Positions 10,904 through 20,084 of a stretch of 64,000 bases of DNA are shown piece after piece. The notes beneath the pieces were generated by a model. That model searched no databases. It was given only the letters and a program-made list of their open reading frames with translations, and was not told the DNA's origin. The stretch covers positions 22,488,519 through 22,552,518 of the forward strand of contig BSYO01000005.1 of NCBI GenBank assembly GCA_033239525.1, read 5' to 3'. The DNA comes from Nepenthes gracilis (lineage: Eukaryota > Streptophyta > Magnoliopsida > Caryophyllales > Nepenthaceae). Position numbers and translations under genes: made by a program. How positions within the stretch are numbered: position 1 is the stretch's first letter; each line of letters begins with the position of its first letter.

Positions 10904-11104
10904 CGTAACGTCCCGGAGCATCACACCGAGCGATATTGTCCGCTTTGGACCGTCCCCTGCCGCCAAGGCCGTCACAGGGCGCCTCATGGTTTTGTTCCTA
11001 GCAGACCCTCACGGGCCCCCAAAACGCGTCGCCAATGGAAGAGGTATCCACACCCTTTATCAGGCGTGCTTCGTTCCCCTCTCCATCCGATGTGGGACTC
11101 TACA
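10904..11104 (-). repeat. TRIM LTR (5' copy on the minus strand)
   Basis: Direct repeat of 10643-10837. The first two bases are CG instead of TG on the plus strand, so the minus-strand CA end has been lost, probably by point mutation. Confidence 0.88.
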
Positions 11105-12519
11105 TGCTGCCTAAGCCTGGCTGACCAAGGCGATACGGCAAAACCCCGATGAGTTCAGGAGGGATTTTTTGGTTTTCGCCGAGGAAACCAGAAAGGTTGA
11201 ATTGGGACCGCCATCCCCGGTCAAGCCGCACCCTCTAATTAAAATGTTGAAGCCCCACACCGAAGAAGTTGCTCATCCGCCCAATGTCTTCGGAGGAGGC
11301 TGCTTGAGGGCGGTGCCACGCCCTCATCTTCTTCCTCACGATTGACCTTGTGGCTGCCGGGATTTGCGGTGGTCTGTAGCACTTCCCGGAGCGGAGAGGT
11401 CCCGGTGAAGGCAGTGGCGGATGCCGGAGGAGTCGGCAGCGCGACTCCATGGCGAAGGCGACTCAGTATTTGCACAGATGGGATCCGCAGAAGAGCCATT
11501 TCTTGGCGTGCTCGAGGTTCACGCGTTTATATTATAGAGCCGTAAATCGCGAGTCGATTCACTAGCTAACTGCCCCCAAAGGCAGCCATGAGGAAGAAAC
11601 ACACGCGGCTATTCTAGAGGCCCAAGAGAGGAGCTCACGCATTTGCTCTCCAGGTTGCCCAGAGAGGAGCCAGGCTGCTGCCGTTGATGATGATGAGTCC
11701 TTGGAAAGAATTCTGAGGAGGCAGCGGTGTGCTCGGCTCGAGAGGATGCTCTGTCCCTCCACCACAGGCACAGTGGAGGCCGAGGCCTAAGGGACCACGA
11801 GGAAATTTATGGAGGTATGGTTCTTGGCCAGGTGATTTCCGTATCTCTGTCCCTTCAAGGTTTCTAACCCGTCTTGTTTGTTGTTGTTTGTGCAGCCCCG
11901 TTGAAGGTCGCACACTTTTTAAGGCAATGGTGCAGCGTGACGAGGCTCTAGGCGAGAAGGAGGCGAAATAGCTGGCTAGATGCCAAGTGGCCGCCTCGGA
12001 GGAGCTCCGTGAGCGGGCCATTGCTCTCGAGACTATTATGGCGGGCGTGAGGCGGAGAACGCCGAGCCGAAGGCGGAGGTTGCAGTGCAGAGGCGGAGGT
12101 TGCTCGCCTAAAGGAAGAGGATGATCGGCCGAAAGTGAGCAACAAACACCTTGCAGATCGAGCTCAAAGTCGCGAGACGAGTTGGCCTCACGGATGACCC
12201 CTCTCATGAGGTCGGGCGCACTACACGCCCGGCTGTTGGAGGGGGCTAAACATTGGGCGCCCGTGTTGCGCGATTGATCGCTCCGGACTTCCCAAAGGAG
12301 TTTATCAACCAAAGAAACCATGCGCAATGCTGAAAGAAGATCTCATGGGAGAGCCCGAGACGGCCCGGTGGTCCGCCAACCCCGTAGCCTACATATTTTT
12401 TTGTTTTGGATAGCATGTATATTGTAACTTACTTAATGAAATGGAAACTCTTTTTGATCCGTGTCCATTGCCTTTTATTGCTTTGTGTTTGTTTGTATGG
12501 GCGCCAACTTGGTTATGTG

Positions 12520-12830
12520 CGATGCTTGGTTGCCTAAGGAGCCGAGCCCCCGTGGCTTGGTAGGTGGTTGCTCTAACCAACCTTACGGTGCTGTCCAAGC
12601 GGAAACTTGGGCAGTCGATGTTAGAGAAGGAACGCTTCTCGTTTATTGTTTAATCACGCCATCCCTTCATAGAGAAGGTTGGTGCGTGGGGTAGCCAACT
12701 CGGTTGGCTAGCTGCCTAAGGAGTAGATCCTTAAGCTGAGCAGGCAGTTGTAAGAACCAGCCTGGTAGCGCCATTCAAATGAAGACTTGGGCTGCCAACG
12801 TTGGAGAAGAAATGCTTCTCCCTTCGACCG
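12520..12830. repeat. Two diverged copies of a unit of about 175 bp
   Basis: The order 'TTGCCTAAGGAG ... AACCA ... AAACTTGGGCAGTCGATGTT ... GAACGCTTCTC' (about 12529-12640) recurs as 'CTGCCTAAGGAG ... AACCAGCC ... AGACTTGGGCTGCCAACGTT ... AATGCTTCTC' (about 12711-12820). It lies just after the end of the antisense gene. Confidence 0.6.
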
Positions 12831-12892
12831 TCGTTGACTGACGTTGCTGCTCCCCGAAAAGAGGTCGTCGCGTGTGCCATTCTTGCCCTCCA

Positions 12893-13125
12893 AGGTTTTT
12901 AGACCGTTATGGGCCACTTGGATGACCAAGGTTTAGTACGACCGCTATTGGGCCGCTCGGATGACCGAGGTTTCAGACCGCTCATGGGCCACCTAGATGA
13001 CTAGGGTTTAAGACCGCTTATGGGCCACTTGGATGACCAAGGTTTAAGACCGCTCATTGGGCCACCCGGATGACCAGGGTTTCAGACCACTTTTTGGGCC
13101 ACCTAGATGACTAGGGTTTAACGAG
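12893..13125. repeat. Minisatellite of about 37 bp, six units
   Basis: Repeated unit GACCGCTCATGGGCCACCTA plus GATGACTAGGGTTT with variants (GGATGACCAAGGTTT, GGATGACCGAGGTTT). It lies between the integrase end and the 3' end of the antisense gene inside the Tat element. No open frame runs through it. Confidence 0.88.
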
Positions 13126-13269
13126 AGGGTGAAGACCCTCCCGACTTAGGGGCAGTCTAGGTCGGATGGATACCTGCAAGGCAAACACAGTTCATAGGTC
13201 CTAGGATTCTATATGCTAAGTAAACTCCCATTTTTTCAAAGTGAAAACAAGCACCCGAATGAATGCACA

Positions 13270-14480
13270 GGATCGAGTAAGTGCGTACCTGGGTTCCCTA
13301 TTGGACGTAGCGCTTCAGGTGAGTCGCGTTCCACGTTCGTGGGACCAACTTTCCGTCCTGGTTCCGGAGCTTGTACGCTCCGTTGCGCAGGACGGTGGAG
13401 ACGAGGAAAGGTCCCTCCCAGTTGGGAGAGAGCTTGTTTCGGCCGACCAGCTTTCCTGTGGCCTCGATGCCACGTAGGACTAAGTCCCCAATGTCAAATT
13501 ACCGGGCTTTTACCTTTTTATTGTAGTATCGGGCAACTCGGTGTTGGTATGCTGCTGTCTGTATTCTGGCGGCGTCGCGGGCTTCCTCTAGCAAGTCCAA
13601 ATCTCCCTGATTTTCTGGGAGTTGGTATGTGGGCCAAAGGACTCCACCCTGAGACTTGGGAGCCCGATTTCAACAGGAATTACTGCTTCAGTCCCGTAGC
13701 ATAGAGTGAAGGGCGTCTCTCGCGTTAGTTCCTTCGGGGTTGTACGATAAGACCAGGAGGAGCGGATGGGAGTTCATCGGCCAGAGCCCCAGCGTCCTCC
13801 AACTTAGTTTTTAACCCGTGGAGTAGCGTCTTTGTTGCCCAACCTCCACCGTCCGTTGGCCTCGGGGGTATGCTAAAGTGTGGATCGGCTTGATCCCAAG
13901 GCAGTGCAATACTTGGTGAAGCGTTTCCCCCGAAAATTGGGTCCGTTATCGGTTACCACGACCTCGGGGACGCGAATCTGGGCAGACAATGCTCTCTGGC
14001 TAAGGAACTCTAGAGCATTGTGTTACTCGTGATCTTTGCAAAAGCTGGGCGGTCTCGACCCACTTAGTGAAGTAGTCGATGCCCTTCTATGATGAATTTC
14101 ATTTGTCCACGTTGCAATGGAAAATGGGCGAGAATGTCAAGCCCCATTGCGCGCGAAGGGCCACTATCAAAGAGACTTTAAGTCGGCGGACCATTTTGGT
14201 GATGGAGGTAGCCATGAAGTCGGCTCTCACATTTCTTAACAAACTCTAGCGCGTCCTTTTTCATTGAGGCCGTGGTAGCCTGCCGCATGATTTTGAAGGC
14301 TAGGTTCTTCCCGCCTCGTGTGATCCAAAAATCCAGAGGTAAACTTCGCCCGGTAGCGTAGTCTACCTCCTCGGGAGATAGACGACGGAGATACGGAGTT
14401 GAGTATTCGCGCGTACTGGCCGTCCGTCGACTACCGTGTACCGGCTGCATTGTCTTTTTAATCTTGGCCTTTTCCGTGTC
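13270..14480 (-). pseudogene. Tat integrase
   Basis: Reading the minus strand downward: the YSTPYLRRLSPEEVDYA linker, the GGKNLAFKIMRQ zinc-finger region (14178-14450), then WGLDILGHFP with the first catalytic Asp (near 14140) and FTKWVETAQLLQ (near 14070). The C-terminal block is YYNKKVKAR, FDIGDLVLRGIEATGKLVG, NKLSPNWEGPFLVSTVLRNG, then NATHLKRYV (13280-13540). In the family it inserts the cDNA into the genome. Frame changes and stops occur between blocks. It is the last pol domain; the tandem repeats follow it. Confidence 0.85.
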
Positions 14481-14569
14481 CTCCGAGAGTGATCAATCGG
14501 CCAAGTATCTAAGGTAAGGAGTCATCCAGGTTTTCCTCGGAAATGCACGCATGGCCTCCTGTTTCTCTA

Positions 14570-14970
14570 TGCTAGGAGCGTTCGGGACCTCCCGCATGTC
14601 CCTCGAATGCATTGCGGGTTCTCGTGACTCCTCTGGCCACCGGGTGCGCTTCCCGATTTTCTGCTCAGGAATGTGAACCAGTGGTCACTTGTCGAAGCCA
14701 CGAATGGTCTCCTTTGCCTTTGCAGTGCACTGCCAAGGAAGGGTTGTTTGCCTCGGCCCCCGTTGACACGGTTGACAATTAATTCGAGTCGTCGTGCACC
14801 GCCAACCTCTTGCAGCACTCCTTTAAATCGCAAGCCCGGTGATGGGGCTTCGTGCTCGCGACGTTGTTGGTCGCTAGAAATCAAGTTTCGGAGGAATACT
14901 TGATCTCAAATCTGTCGAGTCGTTAAGATCACCCCCGCTCCCAAATATTGTCCCGTGGACGATCCATCCA
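14570..14970 (-). pseudogene. Second RNase H (aRNH) of the Tat element
   Basis: Blocks FEIKYSSET, ATNNVA (near 14866), HHRACDLKECCKRLAVHDD and LIVNRVN are readable in changing frames and match the Tat extra RNase H. It is more decayed than the copy at 2093-2480. It sits between RNH1 and integrase, as expected. Confidence 0.7.
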
Positions 14971-14979
14971 CGTGGAGTG

Positions 14980-15640
14980 TCCATTCCTAGGCCTCATCGG
15001 TGCTTTTTTACGCCCATTGTTCCTCTTGCATGGGTGTTGTGGTCTCCACAATGAAGCTCGGCTGCAGCCTCGTGCCTTTATGGCAGCTCGGGCACGAACT
15101 CAATGTCGAACTCACCCGATTGAATGGCCCACTTTACCACCGCCCGAAACGTCGGGCTTTTGGAGTATGCCTTTGTTGGTGGTCCGTAAGGACCACTACG
15201 CAATGCGCCCGAAAGTATGGCCTCAATTTTCGCTGCGAAGATAAGTGCGGTGCCATTTTTCAGCGGGTAGCGAGTTTCTAGGCTTGGCCAATGTCTTGCT
15301 CACATAATAGACCCATTCTTGGATGTCGGACTCTACAGGCGCACGAGGACGGAGCCGAGGATGCCTCCGTCTTTGCCAAGTAAAGGTGGACTCCTCCCAA
15401 ATCTTTGGGTGATGCTAAACAACCAGGTGGGCTGGCCGAGCATCTTTTCAACTCATCGAAGGCGTCGCGGCAAACACCGTCCACCGGAATCCGTTAGACT
15501 TTGTCCCTCTTAAGGCTTTAAAGAAGAAGTCGTACTTGTCCCCGTACTTCGCGAGAAGCGGACAGGCGGCCGGTAAAATCCCGGTCAATCGGGCGGATCG
15601 TCTTTTACGCTTCTCGGGAGCCATGTTAGCCAGGGCCTTA
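14980..15640 (-). pseudogene. RT-linked RNase H of the Tat element
   Basis: The minus strand gives CRDAFDELKRCSASPPGCLA and DLGGVHLYLAKTEASSA (15278-15484), then LRPYF and a VLTDH-type block near 15190. This is the connection and RNase H part that follows Ty3 RT. Small indels break the frame about every 100-200 bases. Confidence 0.75.
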
Positions 15641-16290
15641 ATCTTTCCTCGGTTTGCTTGATCCTCGCCGAGAGACGATAAATCCCAAGAACTTCCCGAG
15701 GCTACCCGAAGACACACTGGGCCGGATTTAGTTTCATTTGGTGGTGGCGGAGCACCCCAAATGACTCTTCCAGGTCGCGTATGTGGTCGCCCGTGACTCT
15801 GCTCTTGACGAGCATGTCGTCGACGTAGACCTCCATGTTGCGACCAATTTGCTTTTCGAACATCCTGTTCACTAGTCGCTGGTATGTGGCTCCAACGTTC
15901 TTTAACCCAAAGGGCATGACCCTATAGCAATAGGTGCCTTAGTCCGTCATGAACGAGGTATGCTCATCGTCTTCTGGACTTATTCTGATCTGGTTGTAGC
16001 CCGAGTAAGCGTCCATGATGCTTAGCGGCCTCGTGCCCCGCTGTAGTGGAGTCAACCCGACCCGGTCAATCAACTGGGCAAGGAAAGCTGTCCCTTCGGG
16101 CGGCCTTGTTGGCGTCGGTAAAATCGATGCACATTCGCCATTTCCGTTGCTCTTCTTAACCGGACAATGTTTGAGAGCCAATCAGTCATGGACTTCCCTA
16201 ATGAAGTCTGCAAGGCGGTGCCTTCTTCACCTCCTCTCGGATGGCGATTAGTTTTTCAACGGAGTGGTTCCTCCGTTTAATAAAGACCAT
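15640..16290 (-). pseudogene. Tat reverse transcriptase
   Basis: Blocks in order on the minus strand: KKSNGNGECAS (near 16150, frameshifted from the KWRMC form), LSIMDAYSGYNQIRISPEDD (near 15980), MPFGLKNVGATYQRLVNRMF (15859-15917), EVYVDDMLVKSRVTGDHIRD (about 15775-15834), then MKLNPAQCVFG. The catalytic YVDD is intact. Stops occur at 15939 and elsewhere. It is the same lineage as the RT at 770-1500 but a different family member. Confidence 0.88.
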
Positions 16291-16689
16291 TGCGATCCGG
16301 ATCAAGGCCCAACTTGTGGACCATCACCTCGCTGAAATCCGGGCATGTCCGCAGAGTCTAGGCAAAAGGTCCGCGTTTCTTTGTAGAAACGCGATCAATC
16401 CATCGCGTTGGTCTTACAGTGAGCCGCCAATCTCGACACACTTATCCGGTTCCCCCGGTCCAATGGGACCAGATCCGTGGCTTCTGCCCGGGCTGCGCCC
16501 GCTTTGCAAGTAGTCTTATCTCGGTGATCGAGTTCTCCCACCGAGCTTACGCCACTAGGGCAATCTGGGCCATGTAACAGTCCGCCTGATGACCTAATCT
16601 CCCGTAGAACTTCTCAACGCCGTAAAGGCGTTAGGAATTTTATTTTTAGATGTGGAATTGACGTGACTGCCCCAAACGCCGTTAGGCAC

Positions 16690-17060
16690 GGTTAGCATAC
16701 GACTAGAAAGGTCAACCACTAGAAAGGTTAGCATAATGACTTGCTGTTTTTGGGTAGGTGCCTGGGTGACTTCCCGGGTTGGTTGTCCCCTTGAACGGGC
16801 GGCTCGTTCATTGTCAAGGCCGTATAAAGGTCCTTCAAAGCAGTTTTAGTTGATTCTTTTTAGGCCTAATCTAAAGAATGCGTCCAAATAAAGCAAGTCT
16901 TTAGAGCTACCATTATCAATAAAGACTCGCTTCAGCTGGTAGTCCAAGTACCATCTCAAACGAGTACAGAAATTAAAGGGGGGGGCGGCATGGGGAGATT
17001 ACATGGTTCGAGTCACAATCACTAAAGCTAATGATGTTATCTACCACGCCGCCGCTTCTT
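16690..17060 (-). pseudogene. Tat aspartic protease
   Basis: The minus strand near 16866-16955 reads YLDYQLKRVFIDNGSSKDLL, then YLDAFFRLGL. This contains the standard Tat active site DNGSS. The C-terminal half of the domain (expected toward 16690) is hard to follow because of indels. Confidence 0.75.
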
Positions 17061-17449
17061 CCTCACGATGCGCTGCTCCTTGCTGTCCTCCTGGACTCTG
17101 GCAGGCCGGGTGGTGATCATGTTGACTACTCTATACCGCAATCCGGTCCAGGGAGGCGTCTCCGCCTGCCCCTCTTCATCACCACTCCCGGGTTACATCC
17201 GAGTCCTTGACGACCAGAGGAGATGCCCTCTGCGAATCAGTCTTCAATTTCCCACTACGGTGTCTTGCAATCTTCGGTTGATGTGCCAGCAGAGCGGTGG
17301 GAAGTCATGATCTTAGATCGATTTCGGCAGTCCTTTTTGTCCTTGCCCTCTTGAAACTTTTCTCTATGGATGTATTAGAACATTGGAGCGCGTGTCCGTC
17401 GGGGTGTGAAGGTGGTGGGCCCGTAGTCCCCACTGGTGGGGCCTATCCA

Positions 17450-18620
17450 ATAAGCCATTTCAAGCCCGTGTTCTCCGTCAAAGAAACTTTCTCTTTCCTT
17501 CTCCAGAATTGGCCGAGGCCGATCCGCCCGCTCGGACGTTTTGCTCATCGCCTCTTCTACGCCAGCCCGTAGGCCTCAGTAATGGATTCCGCCTCGAACA
17601 TGTCTCGGGGATTTTAATGGGCCAAATGCTTGAAGAAATCTCCATAAAATCGATCTTTGAGATGAAGGCTGTCCCAACTTCATCTCCTCGGTAATCTGGG
17701 AATCCTTCGGCCTCGGCCACGGCGATCCAGAAGCACCGTGGGTTCTCTCCTTGCCGGCTTTATATGGGAGAGGTGCCACGATTTGTTTCTCTTCCGTCGG
17801 CTCGATGCATACTAAGGTCCATGAGGTCACGAAATCGCTACGTAACTTGAAGGGAGACGGTGAAACCAGGTTCTCGTGTCTCCCTTCAAATAAGTGAAGC
17901 AAATGCACATCGCGAGTCTTCTAGCCCTTGAGACTTAGATGGGTGCGAAGTGATCCCGGTGGTCAACCGGATCACTACCCCCATCGTATAAGTTAAGGGA
18001 CGGCATTTTAAACTTGGACGGCAGTGGACGATTTAGGATTTCTTCAAAGGAAAGGTGACCTGTCCAAGTCGATGGCGCTGCGTCATTCCGGGAACACGTG
18101 GTTCCAGTTTGGTCCACTCGTGGATCGGCACGAGTGGCGTTTGTCGATCTCTTGGAGTTGAGGAAATTCTCAACTCCGTCTATTTCCGATGGGTTCAAGC
18201 AGTAGGTCGGCCGCCTCCTCGGTGAACTGGGCATCCTGAAACTCGTTCTGGGCAGCTGCGGCCAGTCTTATTTGAGAGTATCGAGATTTCTCCCGTCTCA
18301 GGCTCTGTCGTGGACGTACTTCCAGGCGTTCATTGGCCTACTCGCCAGAACGCGGGAGGATCTTTGGAGCCGATTGTTTCCGATTTTACGGGCCTCTTGG
18401 CAGCTTCTTCTTCCTCCTGCCACCCTTCTTGGTGGCAGAGGCGGGAATAACGGCCGGTGGAGCCGCTTATTGTTCTTTTCTTTTCGCCGCATGATTTGAG
18501 CAAAGCGATTGTTAGCCCGCATCCGCTCCACCCGATTGTTGTATGTAAGGCGGTGGGACTTCGCCCCGTGGCCCCGTTGACTAGGACATCGGCCATGGCC
18601 ACTGGGTTAAGTTGCGACAT
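17450..18620 (-). pseudogene. Tat gag region
   Basis: The clearest block is LSFEEILNRPLPSKFKMPSL followed by NLYDGGSDPVDHRDHF (17935-18030), the start of the Tat capsid domain. Downstream fragments such as KIPETCSRRNPLL (17478-17720) match later gag in shifted frames. The region begins soon after the 5' LTR and primer site. Frame breaks make an intact Gag impossible. Confidence 0.7.
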
Positions 18621-18721
18621 CTCTAGCGGGTCGCTAGCCTTGTGCTCTCGTGTTCACCATTGTTGGGCAGAGGGTAACAGAGAGTTTTGTCTGATTCTTT
18701 GTGGTAGGCTTTTCGTAGCGC

Positions 18722-18742
18722 TTCCCACGAGACGGGCGCCAA
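18722..18742 (-). other. Primer-binding site of the Tat element
   Basis: On the minus strand TTGGCGCCCGTCTCGTGGGA follows the LTR end CATCA directly. TGGCGCC-type sites are usual in plant Tat elements. The matching tRNA cannot be named without a search. Confidence 0.7.
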
Positions 18743-20079
18743 TGATGCGTACCTGATCCAGGCTTTGACGGTTCGGATTCTTTGGGATGGTTTGACTTGG
18801 CTCCGTTCACCGAGTGCGAATCTGCACACCACTAAATGAACAAGACGTCGGCTGCTAACGGCGGGATGTAATCCCACCGAAAATACTCCGACGCCTTCAG
18901 TCGATGAATCTGACCTTGATATGGAAGGAACCGAAAGAGAGTGAAAGCAATGAGAGAGGGGAAAGGAGTGTCTTGTTCCGGATGTCGGAAAGACGCAAGT
19001 CCTTTCGTATCTGGATGGTGGGAAGGCAGAGAACGTGTGTAAAGACCTGTTCGTTGCCTTGGAGTTTGATCGTGTTTGAGTGTTTGAGAGTTTGGCTGCT
19101 GGGAACCAGAGCTTGTTTCTCAGAGCACTTAGGGTTTCTGTCTCAGTACAAGCTTGAAGAAAGAGTCTGAAAGTCCGTTTGAAAGTGTCTGTCAGAGCAC
19201 TCAAGAAAGCATCAATGAAAGTATCCCAGAAAGCGTGCCCTGGATGGTGGATTCAGGGCTTCTTTTATGGCAAAAGTGGCGATCTTCCTTCTTTGGAAAG
19301 GAGGATCGTCCCTGGGATCTGCGGCCGACCTTCCTTCTGGAGGTTGGCGCTTGTTGCCCAATGTGGAGGATTGTTTCCTCTGCAAAGGCGGTGTCAACCA
19401 CTTTCCCGCTTAGCTTCCCTTCCTTACCGTTGAGGTTCCTGGTGGCAAGGAGTTGGAAGGATCTCGCGCCTTCCTTATTTGAAGGGCGCGCGATCTTGTG
19501 ATATTTCCTTTGAGATCGTGGAATATCCTTGGAGGATTGTGGGCCGCCTTTTTATGGTGATGGGCCTAAACGGGTCGTGGCCGGGTGCAGAGGAAGGCTT
19601 TTCGGGGCCCAATGTGCAGCGTGACGATCGGCGCTTTGGGTTGGCCGTCTGCGTGCGTGGCCCGCCCTGATAAAGGCGTCCGTCGTTGGCCTCCATTTGG
19701 GCTATGGGCTGAGTGAGTCGGGCCATTCTGATAGAAGGGGCCCGTTTGCTCTGACTTGTAGGAAGCGGACCCAACGCCCCAGGTTGGCCGTCGGCTTGTT
19801 GGCGCCGTGGGAGAACGAAGGGGAGAGTTGTGGGCGATCAACCCATAGAACATGGGCGAGAATGGAAGGGCCCATCACTATTGTAGAAAGCCAAAGGCCA
19901 ACAAACCTGGCTGGCCAGCTTAACCGCCAGGAAAGCAAGTTAGCGCACAGCCAACAGCCTTGCCGTTCGCCCATTGCCTTTTCGGTTCTGGCCCATCTTC
20001 TTCTTGGCCGTTGGAAACGTTAACGCTACGACCGGCCTTTCCCTTTCTTTAACCTCGGTACATTATTGTATACCCATCA
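18743..20079 (-). repeat. 5' LTR of the Tat element
   Basis: 1337 bp, a direct repeat of 8073-9432 with the same TGATGCG start and CCCATCA end on the plus strand. Differences between the two copies are frequent by eye, especially in the last 450 bp. Confidence 0.92.
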
Positions 20080-20084
20080 GTATG
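20080..20084. repeat. Target-site duplication GTATG (right copy)
   Basis: Exact copy of 8068-8072. Confidence 0.9.

Larger units (their letters stand above)
10643..11104 (-). mobile_element. Complete TRIM retrotransposon nested in the aORF
   Basis: Two direct repeats (10643-10837, 195 bp; 10904-11104, 201 bp) flank a 66-bp core. The left copy starts TGTAACGTCCC and the right copy CGTAACGTCCC; both end GGGACTCTACA or close to it. On the minus strand, TGGTATCGAGAGCAG next to the upstream LTR matches an initiator-tRNA-Met primer site, and CCCCGGGGGGTGGGAA before the downstream LTR is a polypurine tract. Flanks TGCTA and TGCTG are a near-perfect target duplication. There is no coding capacity. 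It splits the antisense gene and is therefore younger than the host element's arrival. Confidence 0.9.
9996..12390 (+). pseudogene. Antisense additional ORF (aORF) of the Tat element, Transposase_28-like
   Basis: A plus-strand coding region opposite to gag-pol. It starts at 9996, or more likely at 10107 (MASVADFSSDLRENDIKALC), and reads through PLLDFHANALRY. After a frameshift near 10390 it continues HKFRMSGLKVIFKITQGAEW, SLSPRTGMK and SLKNWKNRFFFVKVGGKWP. This resembles the plant 'putative gypsy type transposon' family (recalled as Transposase_28), whose molecular role is unknown. A TRIM interrupts it at 10643-11104, after which DEFRRDFLVFAEETRKVELG resumes. Around 11815-11895 a GT..TTTGTGCAG segment looks like an intron. 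A charged, helix-prone tail (near 11925-12200) follows. Now broken. Confidence 0.65.
8073..20079 (-). mobile_element. Complete Tat-lineage Ty3 LTR retrotransposon, 12.0 kb
   Basis: Two direct LTRs (8073-9432 and 18743-20079) bound a minus-strand gag-pol and are flanked by a perfect 5-bp duplication, GTATG. On the minus strand the LTR starts TGATGGGT and ends ACGCATCA. A GGCGCC-type primer site follows the 5' LTR and a G-rich polypurine tract precedes the 3' LTR. Order on the minus strand: gag, PR, RT, RNH, aRNH, IN, then about 3.8 kb of extra DNA with tandem repeats and an antisense gene. Frameshifts and stops occur throughout, and the LTRs have clearly diverged, so it is not recent or autonomous. 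The position of the antisense gene between pol and 3' LTR is known in Tat elements. Confidence 0.93.

Noticed and set aside
10643..11104. Cassandra-type TRIM or 5S rRNA gene
   Set aside because: The end sequences resemble other plant TRIMs, but no 5S promoter boxes are present.
10589..11152. 187-codon plus-strand ORF
   Set aside because: It runs through both TRIM LTRs; its internal repetition is the LTR duplication, not a protein repeat.
13213..13704. 163-codon plus-strand ORF
   Set aside because: Antisense shadow of the integrase C-terminus, which has clear motifs on the minus strand.
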